64,000 nucleotides of DNA from Tsukamurella pseudospumae (GCF_001575205.1 NZ_LSRE01000044.1:62001-126000); one strand, 5' to 3'; positions 1-8,506 are shown, numbered from the stretch's first letter. Notes: generated from the sequence alone by a model not told the origin. Translations and numbers: made by a program.

Positions 1-337
1 CGCGGATCCCGCTCGTGTAGTAGATGTGATCGACACCCGCCGCGCGTGCAGCCTCGATCACGCCGCGATGTTGGTCGAGGCGATCAGGGTCCCCACCGGA
101 GATCAGCACGACCTCGGAGTGTCCGCTGACGACCTCGGCCGCGCGGGCCGGAGACGATAGATCGACGGTGGCGGTCGCGAATCCTCGCGCCGCCAACTCG
201 TCCAGGCGATCGCGGTTCCTCCCCGCGGCCGTCACCGTCCCCGGGCGTAGCCCGCGGGCAACAAGACCGTCGAGTGTGTGGCCGCCCAGCGCTCCGGTCG
301 CGCCGAATATGAGAACCCGCCGCTCAGACCCGGTCAT
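1..337 (-). CDS. NAD(P)-binding (NmrA/SDR-like) oxidoreductase, 3' end beyond window
   Basis: The first 112 codons of an atypical short-chain dehydrogenase/NmrA-like protein are visible; the rest lies beyond base 1. The N-terminus carries the Rossmann motif GATGALGG about 10 residues in, then a basic R-N-R-D-R segment that often binds the NADP phosphate, and later the strand 'VVLISGGD' and 'DHIYYTSG'. The ATG at 337 is one base past the TGA of the upstream VOC gene (339-341), so the two are surely co-transcribed. The substrate cannot be told; related proteins act as quinone/aldehyde reductases or redox sensors. The divergent MarR gene and its operators suggest the pair responds to an electrophile or aromatic compound (inference). 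Confidence 0.8.
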   Translation of the reverse strand, partial: MTGSERRVLIFGATGALGGHTLDGLVARGLRPGTVTAAGRNRDRLDELAARGFATATVDLSSPARAAEVVSGHSEVVLISGGDPDRLDQHRGVIEAARAAGVDHIYYTSGIR

Positions 338-338
338 C

Positions 339-707
339 TCAGGCCCGATCATGAACGGTGATGTGGTAGCCGTCCAGGTCCGCGAAGGTGAACGTCCGCC
401 CGAACGGACCGTCGATCGGAGCGGACACGATCGTATGTCCGTCAGCCTCGAGGGCGTCATGGATCTCTTGCACGCCGGTGGCGTGCAACCAGATCGCCAC
501 GCCCACCCCGGGCTGCGAAACGGCGTCGAGATCGGTGCCGGGAACGAGGTCGCGCAGCGCGAAGGCGATCGGTGAGGTCTCGAAGACAACCGCGTGCGGG
601 GGACCCGCGGGCGAGCGGACGAGGCCGAGGTACTTCTCGTAGAAGGCCTGCGCGGCGTCGAGATCACGCGTCTGCAGGGAGAGGAAGTCGGGGCCGGTCA
701 CTGGCAT
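339..707 (-). CDS. VOC-family (glyoxalase/bleomycin-resistance fold) protein
   Basis: A 122-residue single-domain vicinal-oxygen-chelate protein. It opens 'PDFLSLQTRDLDAAQAFYEKYLGL' in pattern (strand, helix, F-Y-x-x-x-L-G) and ends 'FTFADLDGYHITVH', both typical of the family. Such proteins bind metal and small electrophiles or act as dioxygenase/glyoxalase-like enzymes; no specific substrate is visible. The start has a good AAGGAG ribosome site seven bases upstream. It is the first gene of a two-gene minus-strand operon and lies divergent from a MarR regulator across a 62-base gap with two operator-like palindromes. Confidence 0.85.
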   Translation of the reverse strand: MPVTGPDFLSLQTRDLDAAQAFYEKYLGLVRSPAGPPHAVVFETSPIAFALRDLVPGTDLDAVSQPGVGVAIWLHATGVQEIHDALEADGHTIVSAPIDGPFGRTFTFADLDGYHITVHDRA

Positions 708-726
708 GGTGCTACTCCTTGATTGA

Positions 727-744
727 ATGTCAATTTCCTGACAT
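727..744. promoter_or_regulatory. Palindromic operator 1 (probable MarR site)
   Basis: Perfect inverted repeat ATGTCA-N6-TGACAT in the divergent spacer between the VOC gene and the MarR gene. An identical arm/spacer arrangement recurs 27 bases downstream. MarR proteins usually bind such palindromes in the promoter they control, so autoregulation plus control of the VOC/oxidoreductase operon is inferred. Confidence 0.7.
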
Positions 745-753
745 ATCCAATGT

Positions 754-771
754 ATGTCAGACTATTGACAT
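754..771. promoter_or_regulatory. Palindromic operator 2 (probable MarR site)
   Basis: Second ATGTCA-N6-TGACAT palindrome, same arms and spacing as 727-744. Its last two bases overlap the first candidate MarR start codon (770), so a bound dimer would block transcription and, if the transcript starts here, the translation start. Confidence 0.7.
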
Positions 772-1246
772 GAGTCAAGTCGACGGCATCAACCTGGAGG
801 ACTCGATGGGGTATGCGCTGAAGGAGGCCTCCAGCGCCCTACGGACCGCGATGGAGCAGGTCCTACGCCCCCTTGGAATGAACGTGACTCACTACTCGTG
901 CCTGGAATTGCTCGCCCAGCGGCCCGGTCTGTCGAACTCCGAGCTCGCTCGTGGAACGTTCGTCACCCGGCAGGCGATGAACGTTCTCCTCCAGGCCATG
1001 GAACGAGACGGCGACGTCACCCGGCCCGCCGCCGCCCCCACCGGCAGGGCCCTCCCGGCCCGACTCACCACTCGTGGGCGCCGCAAACTCGTCCAGGCCT
1101 CCGCGGCCGTCCGAAGCGTTGAGAACCGGATGCTCGCCGGCATCACCGCGGCCGAACGGGCGGCCACTCTGCGGGCCCTGCGACGGATGACGCAGTCCCT
1201 TCAAGCCCCTGCGACGGATCCGGCTCAGCCGCCCTCGCGCGGGTAG
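770..1246 (+). CDS. MarR-family transcriptional regulator
   Basis: 158 residues with the MarR winged-helix layout: 'NVTHYSCLELLAQRPGLSNSELARGTFVTRQAMNVLLQAME' covers helix 2 to the recognition helix, followed by a beta wing rich in Ala/Pro and 'LTTRGRRKL'. The wing ('RPAAAPTGRALPARL') is unusually Ala/Pro-rich, with no clear acidic wing residue. Start choice is uncertain: ATG 770 has no ribosome site, while ATG 806 has GGAGG (796-800) five bases upstream and would remove 12 residues. The product probably binds the two palindromes at 727-771 and represses the divergent VOC/oxidoreductase operon and itself. Confidence 0.85.
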   Translation: MSQVDGINLEDSMGYALKEASSALRTAMEQVLRPLGMNVTHYSCLELLAQRPGLSNSELARGTFVTRQAMNVLLQAMERDGDVTRPAAAPTGRALPARLTTRGRRKLVQASAAVRSVENRMLAGITAAERAATLRALRRMTQSLQAPATDPAQPPSRG

Positions 1247-1395
1247 TGGATTCGACGACGGCCACCCGACCTCGTCGGACGGCTCCGACGACGTGAACCG
1301 CCCCGGCGAGTCCGGAGACTCTGATGTGTCCCGGACCGAGGCGCGCGTTCAGATCGTCGCGACTTCTGTGTGACACATGTCGCGACTCATCACAA

Positions 1396-1472
1396 TGGTG
1401 CGCGCGGAGGGACTCGAACCCCCGACAACTGGTGTGTAAGACCAGGACTCTAACCAACTGAGCTACACGCGC
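1396..1472 (-). tRNA. tRNA-Val (anticodon TAC), CCA encoded
   Basis: Complete cloverleaf on the minus strand: acceptor GCGCGTG/CGCGCGC (one G-T pair), D-arm GCTCAGTTGGTTAGAGT, anticodon stem CTGGT/ACCAG with loop CTTACAC giving TAC (complement of 1436-1438), T-arm GGGGGTTCGAGTCCCTC, discriminator A and encoded CCA (1396-1398). In M. tuberculosis a tRNA-Val also sits beside ahpE. The 5' end overlaps the last ten bases of ahpE. Confidence 0.95.
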
Positions 1473-1975
1473 TTGCCGGTTGAGGCTAGCGCAGCGAGGG
1501 CGTGTTCCCAAAGCGACTGATCACGCGGGACCCCGGGCTCGTTCATCTCGGAGAAGCGGATCACACCGTCGCGGTCGATGACGAAGGTGCCGCGATTGGG
1601 GTAGCCGTTGCGTTCGTTGAGCACGCCGTACTCCCGCGACACCGCGCCGTGCGGCCAGAAGTCGGACACGATCGGGAACAGATAGCCCTGCGAGCCCGAC
1701 CACACCTTGTGCGTCGGCGGCGGGCCGACGGACACGGCGATGACGGCGGCATCGTCGTTCTCGAAGGACGGGAGCGAATCGCGGATGCCCCCGAGCTCGC
1801 TCTCGCAGGTGCCCGTGAACGCGAGCGGGAAGAACACCAGCAGCACGTTCTTCTTCCCGCGATAGGACTCGAGCGAGACCGGCCGGTTGTTCTGATCGCG
1901 CAGCGTGAAGTCGGGCGCGACCGCCCCGACCTGCAGTGGTGCGGACGGCGCACCGTCTGGGCAGGGCGTGGTCAC
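1463..1975 (-). CDS. ahpE: One-cysteine peroxiredoxin AhpE
   Basis: 170-residue peroxiredoxin that reduces hydrogen and organic peroxides and peroxynitrite in the cytosol. It aligns by eye with mycobacterial AhpE along its whole length: 'APDFTLRDQN', the peroxidatic site 'PLAFTGTCESEL' (Cys about residue 57 here), 'SVGPPPTHK', 'FPIVSDFWPHGAVSREYGV', 'NRGTFVIDRDGVIRF'. The start is GTG at 1975, which shares GTGA with the TGA of the upstream DUF3052 gene. Mycobacterial AhpE begins about 12 residues later, so a shorter form is possible. Its TAG stop (1463-1465) lies inside the tRNA-Val gene, so mRNA 3' end and tRNA 5' processing must compete or be coupled. Confidence 0.95.
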   Translation of the reverse strand: MTTPCPDGAPSAPLQVGAVAPDFTLRDQNNRPVSLESYRGKKNVLLVFFPLAFTGTCESELGGIRDSLPSFENDDAAVIAVSVGPPPTHKVWSGSQGYLFPIVSDFWPHGAVSREYGVLNERNGYPNRGTFVIDRDGVIRFSEMNEPGVPRDQSLWEHALAALASTGKRV

Positions 1976-2388
1976 CTCTTGGCCACGCGCCCCGACTTCG
2001 GCTGCACCAGGCGCGAGCCGATCCACGACCCGAGGTTCGTCGACGAGGTCTGGGTGAGGCCGGCGGTGGGCGCGGCCTCGGCGATCTCGCTGGGCTGCAC
2101 GTGACCGGGCTGGCCCGTCTTGGGGCTGAGCACCCACACGTAGCCGTCGTCGGACAGCGGCGTGATGACGTCCATGAGCGTGTCGACCAGGTCGCCGTCG
2201 TCGTCGCGCCACCAGAGGATCACGACGTCGACGACCTCGTCGACGTCCTCGTCGAGCATCTCCGCGCCGGTGAGCTCCTCGATGGCGAGGCGCAGGTCGT
2301 CGTCGGTGTCCTCATCCCAACCGATCTCCTGCACGATGTTTCCGGGCTGCAGGCCCATCTTCTGGGCGAATGACCCATTCGTGGACAC
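1972..2388 (-). CDS. DUF3052 family protein (Rv2239c-like)
   Basis: 138 residues, acidic in the middle, beginning 'MSTNGSFAQKMGLQPGNIVQEIGWDED' in pattern, as in the conserved actinobacterial DUF3052 family whose gene lies between ahpE and aceE in mycobacteria. 'VVILWWRDDDGDLVDTLMD' and 'GYVWVLSPKTGQPGHVQPSEI' are the conserved blocks. No catalytic motif or membrane segment is visible and the function is unknown. The C-terminus is a poorly conserved basic tail. The TGA stop overlaps the ahpE GTG, so the two are translationally coupled. It is divergent from aceE across 250 bases. Confidence 0.9.
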   Translation of the reverse strand: MSTNGSFAQKMGLQPGNIVQEIGWDEDTDDDLRLAIEELTGAEMLDEDVDEVVDVVILWWRDDDGDLVDTLMDVITPLSDDGYVWVLSPKTGQPGHVQPSEIAEAAPTAGLTQTSSTNLGSWIGSRLVQPKSGRVAKR

Positions 2389-2638
2389 CGGTGGGAGCCT
2401 CCTCGCGTTCGCACGGACGGCCCGACGCCGTCCGTTCAGCAGTGTTGCGTGTCAACTTACGGCACGTGCGCCCGCACGCAAGCGGGGTACGCCGAAGTCG
2501 CACCTGCGGACCTGGCGAATTCCACCACGCGGAATCCGACTGTCGAGTAGCTTTCGAATGCGGCAGGATGGGATCTGCGACACACCGCACACCCCCGGCA
2601 TCATCCAGTACCGCCTTCGCGACCCGTGAGGAGCACTT

Positions 2639-5449
2639 GTGACCGACTCGACCGTCACCACCCCGGCAGCCACTTCCGGAGGGGGCCCCGCACCGTCGAA
2701 CGACGGTCGTCCGGACCGCGTCCGCGTGATCCGCGAGGGCGTGGCCTCCTATCTACCGGACATCGACCCGGATGAGACGGGCGAGTGGATCGAGTCCTTC
2801 GACGACCTGATCGCGACGCACGGTCCGGCCCGTGCGCGCTACCTGATGCTGCGCCTGCTGGAGCGCGCGAGCGAGCAGCGGGTGTCCATCCCGTCGCTCA
2901 CCTCGACCGACTACGTCAACACCATCCCCACCGACCTCGAGCCCTGGTTCCCGGGCGACGAGGAGCTCGAGCGCCGCTACCGCGCGTACATCCGCTGGAA
3001 CGCGGCGATCATGGTGCACCGCGCGCAGCGTCCCGGCGTGGGCGTCGGCGGCCACATCTCCACCTACGCGGGCGCGGCCTCCCTCTACGAGGTGGGCTTC
3101 AACCACTTCTTCCGCGGCAAGGACCACCCCGGCGGCGGCGACCAGGTGTTCATCCAGGGCCACGCCTCCCCCGGCATCTACGCCCGCGCCTTCCTCGAGG
3201 GCCGCATCCCCGCGGAGCGCCTCGACGGCTTCCGCCAGGAGAAGTCGCACGAGGACAAGGGCAAGGGCCTGCCCTCCTACCCGCACCCCCGGCTGCTGTC
3301 GAACTTCTGGGAGTTCCCGACGGTGTCCATGGGCCTCGGTCCGATGAACGCCATCCAGCAGGCGCGGTTCAACCACTACCTGCACGACCGCGGCATCAAG
3401 GACACGTCCGACCAGCACGTGTGGGCGTTCCTCGGCGACGGTGAGATGGACGAGCCGGAATCGCGCGGCCAGATCCAGATCGCGGCGACCGAGGGCCTGG
3501 ACAACCTGACCTTCGTGGTCAACTGCAACCTCCAGCGCCTCGACGGCCCGGTCCGCGGCAACGGCAAGATCATCCAGGAGCTCGAGTCCTTCTTCCGCGG
3601 CGCCGGTTGGAACGTGATCAAGGTGATCTGGGGCCGCGAGTGGGACGAACTGCTGCACAAGGATCGCGACGGCGCCCTCGTCAACATCATGAACAACACG
3701 CCCGACGGCGACTACCAGACCTTCAAGGCGAACGACGGCGCGTTCGTCCGCGAGCACTTCTTCGGCCGTGATCCGCGGACCAAGGAGCTGGTCCAGGACA
3801 TGACCGACGAGCAGATCTGGGGCCTGCGGCGCGGCGGCCACGACTACCGCAAGCTGTACGCGGCCTACAAGTCGGCCATGGAGCACAAGGGCCAGCCCAC
3901 GGTGATCCTGGCGCACACGGTCAAGGGCTTCGGTCTGGGCCACAACTTCGAGGGCCGCAACGCGACCCACCAGATGAAGAAGCTCACGCTCGACGACCTC
4001 AAGGGCTTCCGCGATCACTTGCGGATCCCGATCACCGACGAGGAGCTCGAGAAGGACCCGTACCTCCCGCCGTACTACACCCCGGGACCGGAGTCGAAGG
4101 AGATCCAGTACATGCTGGATCGCCGCAAGCAGCTCGGCGGCTTCGTGCCGTCGCGCCGTACGCAGGCCCAGGCGCTGCAGACGCCCGGCATCGACGCCGT
4201 CAAGGTGATGCTCAAGGGCTCGGGCAAGCAGCAGGTGGCCACGACGCAGGCCGTGGTGCGCATCTTCAAGGAGCTGCTGCGCGACAAGGAGGTCGGCCCG
4301 CGGATCGTGCCGATCATCCCCGACGAGGCGCGCACCTTCGGCATGGACAGCTGGTTCCCCACGCTGAAGATCTACAACCGGCTCGGCCAGACCTACACGG
4401 CCGTCGACGCGCAGCTCATGCTCGCGTACAAGGAGAACCCGCAGGGCGTCATCCTGCACGAGGGCATCAACGAGGCCGGTTCGACGGCGTCGTTCACCGC
4501 GGTGGGCACGTCGTACGCCACGCACGACGTCCCGATGATCCCGCTGTACATCTTCTACTCGATGTTCGGCTTCCAGCGGACGGGCGACGGTCTGTGGGCC
4601 GCCGCCGACCAGATGGCTCGCGGCTTCGTGCTCGGCGCGACCGCCGGCCGCACCACGCTGACCGGTGAGGGCCTGCAGCACGCCGACGGCCACAGCCACG
4701 TGCTCGCGTCGACCAACCCCGCGGTCGTCGCGTACGACCCGGCGTTCGCGTACGAGCTCGCGCACATCGTGATCGACGGCCTGCGGCGGATGTACGGGGA
4801 GAACCCGGAGAACATCTACTACTACATCACCGTCTACAACGAGCCGATCCACCAGCCGGCGGAGCCCGAGAACCTCGACGTCGAGGGACTGCTCAAGGGC
4901 ATGTACCTGTTCAAGCCCGCGGAGGGCTCGCACGAGAAGAAGGCGAACATCCTCGCCTCCGGCGTCACGATGCCCGACGCGCTCAAGGCCCAGGAGATGC
5001 TGGCCGCGGACTGGGGCGTCTCGGCGTCGGTGTTCTCCGTGACCAGCTGGGTGGAGCTCTCCCGTGACGGCATCGAGTCGGAGAAGGCGGCGCTGCGCGA
5101 TCCGTCCGCCGAGTTCCGCACCCCGCACGTGACGAAGGTGCTCGCGGGCACCGAGGGCCCGACGGTCGCCGCGTCCGACTTCATGCGCGGCACGCAGGAC
5201 CTGATCCGGCAGTGGGTGCCAGGCACCTATGTCACGCTCGGCACCGACGGTTTCGGATTCTCGGACACGCGTCCGGCCGCCCGGCGCTACTTCAACGTCG
5301 ACGCCGAGTCGATCGTCGTGGGCGTTCTGCTGGGGCTCGCACGCGACGGGGCGCTCGATTTCTCGGTCGCCGCGGAGGCCGCGAAGCGGTACCGGATCGA
5401 CGACGTGCTCGCCGCCCCGAAGCAGGTTTCGGACCCCGGCGTAGCCTAG
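2639..5449 (+). CDS. aceE: Pyruvate dehydrogenase E1 component, homodimeric type
   Basis: 936 residues, the usual AceE length. It decarboxylates pyruvate with thiamine diphosphate and passes the acetyl group to the lipoyl E2 of the PDH complex, making acetyl-CoA. The ThDP motif is clear: [10 protein letters not shown] about 270 residues in, ending 26-30 residues later at [11 protein letters not shown]. '[14 protein letters not shown]', '[15 protein letters not shown]' and '[17 protein letters not shown]' are E1p signatures. GTG start 2639 has GAGGAG (2628-2633) five bases upstream. The PucR-type regulator follows after six bases, so acetyl-CoA supply and fatty acid control are in one transcription unit. 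Confidence 0.97.
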   Translation: MTDSTVTTPAATSGGGPAPSNDGRPDRVRVIREGVASYLPDIDPDETGEWIESFDDLIATHGPARARYLMLRLLERASEQRVSIPSLTSTDYVNTIPTDLEPWFPGDEELERRYRAYIRWNAAIMVHRAQRPGVGVGGHISTYAGAASLYEVGFNHFFRGKDHPGGGDQVFIQGHASPGIYARAFLEGRIPAERLDGFRQEKSHEDKGKGLPSYPHPRLLSNFWEFPTVSMGLGPMNAIQQARFNHYLHDRGIKDTSDQHVWAFLGDGEMDEPESRGQIQIAATEGLDNLTFVVNCNLQRLDGPVRGNGKIIQELESFFRGAGWNVIKVIWGREWDELLHKDRDGALVNIMNNTPDGDYQTFKANDGAFVREHFFGRDPRTKELVQDMTDEQIWGLRRGGHDYRKLYAAYKSAMEHKGQPTVILAHTVKGFGLGHNFEGRNATHQMKKLTLDDLKGFRDHLRIPITDEELEKDPYLPPYYTPGPESKEIQYMLDRRKQLGGFVPSRRTQAQALQTPGIDAVKVMLKGSGKQQVATTQAVVRIFKELLRDKEVGPRIVPIIPDEARTFGMDSWFPTLKIYNRLGQTYTAVDAQLMLAYKENPQGVILHEGINEAGSTASFTAVGTSYATHDVPMIPLYIFYSMFGFQRTGDGLWAAADQMARGFVLGATAGRTTLTGEGLQHADGHSHVLASTNPAVVAYDPAFAYELAHIVIDGLRRMYGENPENIYYYITVYNEPIHQPAEPENLDVEGLLKGMYLFKPAEGSHEKKANILASGVTMPDALKAQEMLAADWGVSASVFSVTSWVELSRDGIESEKAALRDPSAEFRTPHVTKVLAGTEGPTVAASDFMRGTQDLIRQWVPGTYVTLGTDGFGFSDTRPAARRYFNVDAESIVVGVLLGLARDGALDFSVAAEAAKRYRIDDVLAAPKQVSDPGVA

Positions 5450-5455
5450 GACTCC

Positions 5456-6745
5456 ATGACCGCCGATACGGGCTCGTTCCCCCTCCCCGGGAGGCCGGGG
5501 AAGGGGGGCTTCACCAGGAAGCGACCCGAGCCCCGTGAGGTGTTGCCCGAGGCGATCCTCGCCAGGATCCGCCAGTACTCGGGCCGCGTCGCGACGGAGG
5601 CGGTGCGCTCCATGGAGGAGCAGTTGCCCTACTTCGCGGATCTGGAGGCCAGCCAGCGGGCGTCGATCCAGCTGGTCGTCCAGACCGCGGTGGTCAACTT
5701 CGCGGAGTGGATCGACCACGGCGGCGACGTGGCCTACACCGTGGCGGCCTTCCAATCGGTGCCGCAGGACCTGGCCCGGCGGGTCACGCTCCTGCAGACC
5801 GTCGAGATGGTCCGCGTGGCCATGGAGTTCTTCGAGCGCTGGCTGCCACTGCTGGCGCGCAACGAGGAGCAGCTCATCGCGCTCACCGAGGCCGTGCTGC
5901 GGTACGGCCGGGAGATCGGGTTCGGCGCCGCGGCGATCTACGCCTCGGCCGCCGAGGCCCGGGGCGCGTGGGACTCGCGGATGGAGGCGCTGGTCGTCGA
6001 CGCGGTGGTCCGGGGCGATACCGGCGCGAACCTCCTCTCCCGCGCCGCGGCGCTGAACTGGGACCCGGTCGCGTCGGCCACCGTCATCGTCGGCAATCCC
6101 CCGCCGGACCAGAACGTCTCGGTGGCCGGATCTGTGCACGACACGGCACGGTCGCACGGCCGCTCGGCCCTCGCCGTTGTGCAGGGCACCAAATTGGTGG
6201 TCATCGTCAGCGGCGCGGTCACCACCGGGGACCCGTTCGGGGAGGCGCTCATGCGTCACTTCGCCGACGGTCCCGTGGTGATCGGGCACACCACGCCCAC
6301 CCTCGAGGACGCGCACGCATCGGCCCTGGAGGCCATCGCCGGCGTCAACGCGGTGGCGGGGTGGCCGGGGGCGCCGCGTCCGGTGCACAGCTGGGAGCTG
6401 CTGCCCGAACGCGCCCTGATCGGCGACACGCACGCGGGCCGCACGCTCTACGAGTTGCTCGTCAAGCCGCTCGAGGAGGCCGGTTCGGCACTGTCGGACA
6501 CGCTGGACGCGTACCTGGACTCGGGCGGCGCGGTGGAGTCCTGCGCCCGCGAACTGTTCGTCCACCCCAACACCGTGCGGTACCGCCTGAAGAAGATCGC
6601 GGAGATCACCGGGCGGGATCCGCAGGACCCGCGCGACGCCTTCGTGCTCCGTGTGGCAGCGACGATCGGGCGTCTCGCAGCGGCCAATCCGGACCGCTTC
6701 ACCCCCGCCGCTATGACGCGAATCACAGATCTCTCACTGAGCTAG
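5456..6745 (+). CDS. PucR/FasR-like transcriptional regulator (Rv2242 family)
   Basis: 429 residues ending in a PucR-type C-terminal helix-turn-helix: 'SGGAVESCARELFVHPNTVRYRLKKIAEITGRD' in pattern, then 'PRDAFVLRVAATIGRL'. The N-terminal half is an RsbRD/GGDEF-like sensor region with long helices. Orthologues lie directly upstream of fabD in mycobacteria (Rv2242) and Streptomyces coelicolor (FasR, SCO2386, a known activator of the fab operon). Hence this is likely the activator of fabD-acpM, possibly acting at the inverted repeat 6797-6815 (inference). The N-terminal 20 residues are Gly/Pro rich and probably disordered. Confidence 0.88.
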   Translation: MTADTGSFPLPGRPGKGGFTRKRPEPREVLPEAILARIRQYSGRVATEAVRSMEEQLPYFADLEASQRASIQLVVQTAVVNFAEWIDHGGDVAYTVAAFQSVPQDLARRVTLLQTVEMVRVAMEFFERWLPLLARNEEQLIALTEAVLRYGREIGFGAAAIYASAAEARGAWDSRMEALVVDAVVRGDTGANLLSRAAALNWDPVASATVIVGNPPPDQNVSVAGSVHDTARSHGRSALAVVQGTKLVVIVSGAVTTGDPFGEALMRHFADGPVVIGHTTPTLEDAHASALEAIAGVNAVAGWPGAPRPVHSWELLPERALIGDTHAGRTLYELLVKPLEEAGSALSDTLDAYLDSGGAVESCARELFVHPNTVRYRLKKIAEITGRDPQDPRDAFVLRVAATIGRLAAANPDRFTPAAMTRITDLSLS

Positions 6746-6796
6746 CCGAGTCACAAATAACACTCTGGTAACAGCCAGGACTCGCTGAGCAGCACT

Positions 6797-6815
6797 TTTG
6801 TGGAAACCCCACAAA
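6797..6815. promoter_or_regulatory. Perfect inverted repeat in the fabD promoter region
   Basis: TTTGTGG-N5-CCACAAA, seven-base perfect arms, 68 bases before fabD and 51 bases after the PucR-type gene. It is one of very few A/T-containing palindromes in this GC-rich stretch and is well placed as the binding site of the FasR-like regulator encoded just upstream. The assignment is inference. Confidence 0.6.
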
Positions 6816-6882
6816 TTACCTGGGGCAGGTTCTCAGGCTCCAACACCTTCCTTTCAGGTTCCCGGGGTGTTTCCTGGTAAGC

Positions 6883-7785
6883 GTGATTGCACTGCTCGCA
6901 CCCGGACAGGGTTCCCAGAAGCCCGGCATGCTGACGGCATGGCTCGACCAGCCTTCTGCCGTGGAGCGCCTTCGCGCGTGGTCCGAGATCGCCGATCTCG
7001 ACCTGGTCCGCCTCGGCACCATCGCCGAGGCCGACGAGATCACGGACACCGCCGTGACTCAGCCGCTCGTCGTGGCCGCCGCACTGCTCGCGTTCGAGCA
7101 GATGGGCGACCAGCCGTCGGACACCGTCGTCGCCGGCCACTCCGTCGGTGAGCTCGCGGCCGCCGCCGTCGCCGGCGTCATCACGGCCGACGAGGCCGTG
7201 CGCCTGGCCGCGATCCGCGGTCGCGCCATGGCCGCGGCCTGCGCGCTCGTCCCCACGTCGATGACCGCCGTGCTCGGCGGCGTCGAGGAGGACGTGCTCG
7301 CCACCCTCGAGTCCTTCGACCTGATCCCGGCCAACATGAACGCCTCCGGGCAGATCGTGGCCGCGGGCACCGTCGAGAACCTGGCGAAGCTGGCCGACAA
7401 CGCACCCGAGAAGGCGCGCCTGCGCCCGCTCGCGGTGGCCGGCGCCTTCCACACGGAGTTCATGGCTCCCGCGCAGGAGGCCGTCGCGGCCGCCGCGCAG
7501 TCCATCACCCCGCGTGACCCGCAGCTGACCCTGCTGTCCAACCGTGACGGCAAGGCCGTGACCTCCGGCGCCGAGGCCCTCGCGGCCATCGTCGCGCAGG
7601 TCACCCGCCCGGTCCGCTGGGACCTGTGCACCGCCACCATGCGCGAGGCCGAGGTCTCGATGGTCGTGGAGCTGCCGCCGGCCGGCGCCCTCGTGGGCAT
7701 CGCCAAGCGCGAGCTCAAGGGCGTGCCGCAGGTCGCCGTGAAGACCCCGGCCGATCTGGCCGAGCTGCTCGCCCCCGCGCAGTAG
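6883..7785 (+). CDS. fabD: Malonyl-CoA:ACP transacylase
   Basis: 300 residues. Moves malonyl groups from CoA to acyl carrier protein for fatty-acid (FAS-II/mycolate) elongation. Visible motifs: GQGSQ (residues 8-12), the nucleophile elbow VVAGHSVGE with catalytic Ser about 87, and 'AGAFHTEFMAPA' with the catalytic His. GTG start at 6883 lacks a strong ribosome site. Next gene is acpM after 115 bases. In mycobacteria this is the first gene of fabD-acpM-kasA-kasB-accD6; here only fabD and acpM are present. Confidence 0.95.
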   Translation: MIALLAPGQGSQKPGMLTAWLDQPSAVERLRAWSEIADLDLVRLGTIAEADEITDTAVTQPLVVAAALLAFEQMGDQPSDTVVAGHSVGELAAAAVAGVITADEAVRLAAIRGRAMAAACALVPTSMTAVLGGVEEDVLATLESFDLIPANMNASGQIVAAGTVENLAKLADNAPEKARLRPLAVAGAFHTEFMAPAQEAVAAAAQSITPRDPQLTLLSNRDGKAVTSGAEALAAIVAQVTRPVRWDLCTATMREAEVSMVVELPPAGALVGIAKRELKGVPQVAVKTPADLAELLAPAQ

Positions 7786-7827
7786 CCTTCTCGACCACCG
7801 ACGGGGCCGCCCGGCACCGTCGAACCC

Positions 7828-7841
7828 GCGACGTACGTCGC
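7828..7841. promoter_or_regulatory. 14-bp perfect palindrome between fabD and acpM
   Basis: GCGACGTACGTCGC in the 115-base fabD-acpM spacer, about 60 bases before acpM. It could be an operator for a separate acpM promoter; nothing else supports this. Confidence 0.35.
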
Positions 7842-7900
7842 ACAGATACTCCCGTCTCCGTGAAATCGCGGGTCGGGTCACACAAGGAAAGGGACCCACT

Positions 7901-8206
7901 GTGGCCACCAGCCAGGACGAAATCGTCGCCGCCATCGCCGAGATCATCGAAGAGGTCACCGGCATCGAGCCCTCCGAGGTCACCCTGGACAAGGCGTTCA
8001 TCGACGACCTGGACATCGACTCGCTGTCGATGGTCGAGATCGCCGTGCAGCTCGAGGACAAGTACGGCGTCAAGGTGCCCGACGAGGACCTCGCGGGCCT
8101 GAAGACCGTCGGCGACGCCGTGGGCTACATCCAGAAGCTCGAGGCCGAGAACGCTGATCTCGCTGCCGAGCTCAAGGGCAAGTACGAGGCCGAGAAGGGC
8201 AAGTAA
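7901..8206 (+). CDS. acpM: Acyl carrier protein, AcpM type
   Basis: 101 residues. The 4'-phosphopantetheine attachment site is DIDSL with Ser about 41. The ACP fold ends near residue 85 and is followed by a helical charged tail rich in E/K/A ('LEAENADLAAELKGKYEAEKGK' pattern), the hallmark of the mycolata meromycolate carrier AcpM rather than short ACPs. GTG start has AGGAAAGGG upstream. It carries growing meromycolate chains. No ketosynthase gene follows: a hairpin terminator at 8281-8310 closes the unit. Confidence 0.95.
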   Translation: MATSQDEIVAAIAEIIEEVTGIEPSEVTLDKAFIDDLDIDSLSMVEIAVQLEDKYGVKVPDEDLAGLKTVGDAVGYIQKLEAENADLAAELKGKYEAEKGK

Positions 8207-8280
8207 ACCCTGCACCTCCCGATTCGTCGGGGGTCGATTGCGGGCGCTCACCCCGGTGAGCACTGAGCATTTCTCCAGAG

Positions 8281-8310
8281 ACCGGCCGTCGGGGCATCCC
8301 GGCGGCCGGT
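8281..8310 (+). terminator. Hairpin terminator after acpM
   Basis: ACCGGCCG-T-CGGG / GCAT / CCCG-G-CGGCCGGT: 12 paired bases plus one G-T, followed by TTTCG. It sits 74 bases after the acpM stop and ends the aceE/fabD/acpM region. Confidence 0.7.
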
Positions 8311-8358
8311 TTCGCATCTCCGACGGTGCCCGGGTCGCCCACGCCGGGCCGGGCCGGC

Positions 8359-8394
8359 GGGGCCCAGGCCGGGCAGGGGGCCCAGGCCGGGCAG
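8359..8394. repeat. Two exact tandem 18-bp copies
   Basis: GGGGCCCAGGCCGGGCAG occurs twice head to tail within an extremely G+C-rich part of the 300-base stretch between acpM (ends 8206) and the PPOX gene (ends 8507). No coding frame is convincing here. The stretch holds the acpM terminator, this repeat and the hairpin at 8446-8485. Confidence 0.75.
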
Positions 8395-8445
8395 GCGGGG
8401 CGCGGGCGGGTCCCGACGCGGCGGATATCTCCGACTCCCGCAGAA

Positions 8446-8485
8446 ATCTCCGCTCGCCCCGGGAATCAACGGGGCGACCGGAGAT
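8446..8485 (-). terminator. Hairpin terminator of the PPOX gene
   Basis: 15-base arms (one C-C mismatch): ATCTCCG-C-TCGCCCC, ten-base loop, GGGGCGA-C-CGGAGAT. Read on the minus strand it lies 22 bases past the stop at 8507 and is followed by TTTCTG, so it suits the minus-strand flavoprotein gene. A further ATCTCCG copy at 8426-8432 could form an alternative stem. Confidence 0.65.
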
Positions 8486-8506
8486 AGCTGCGGGGAGCGG
8501 AGGTTC

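Noticed and set aside
2753-6565. 1270-codon open frame on the minus strand
   Set aside because: It is the antisense of aceE and the PucR gene; high-GC codon bias leaves such frames open. The composition is Arg/Val/Leu-rich with no domain.
7828-7841. Terminator between fabD and acpM
   Set aside because: Short palindrome without loop or T-run; it cannot form a good hairpin.
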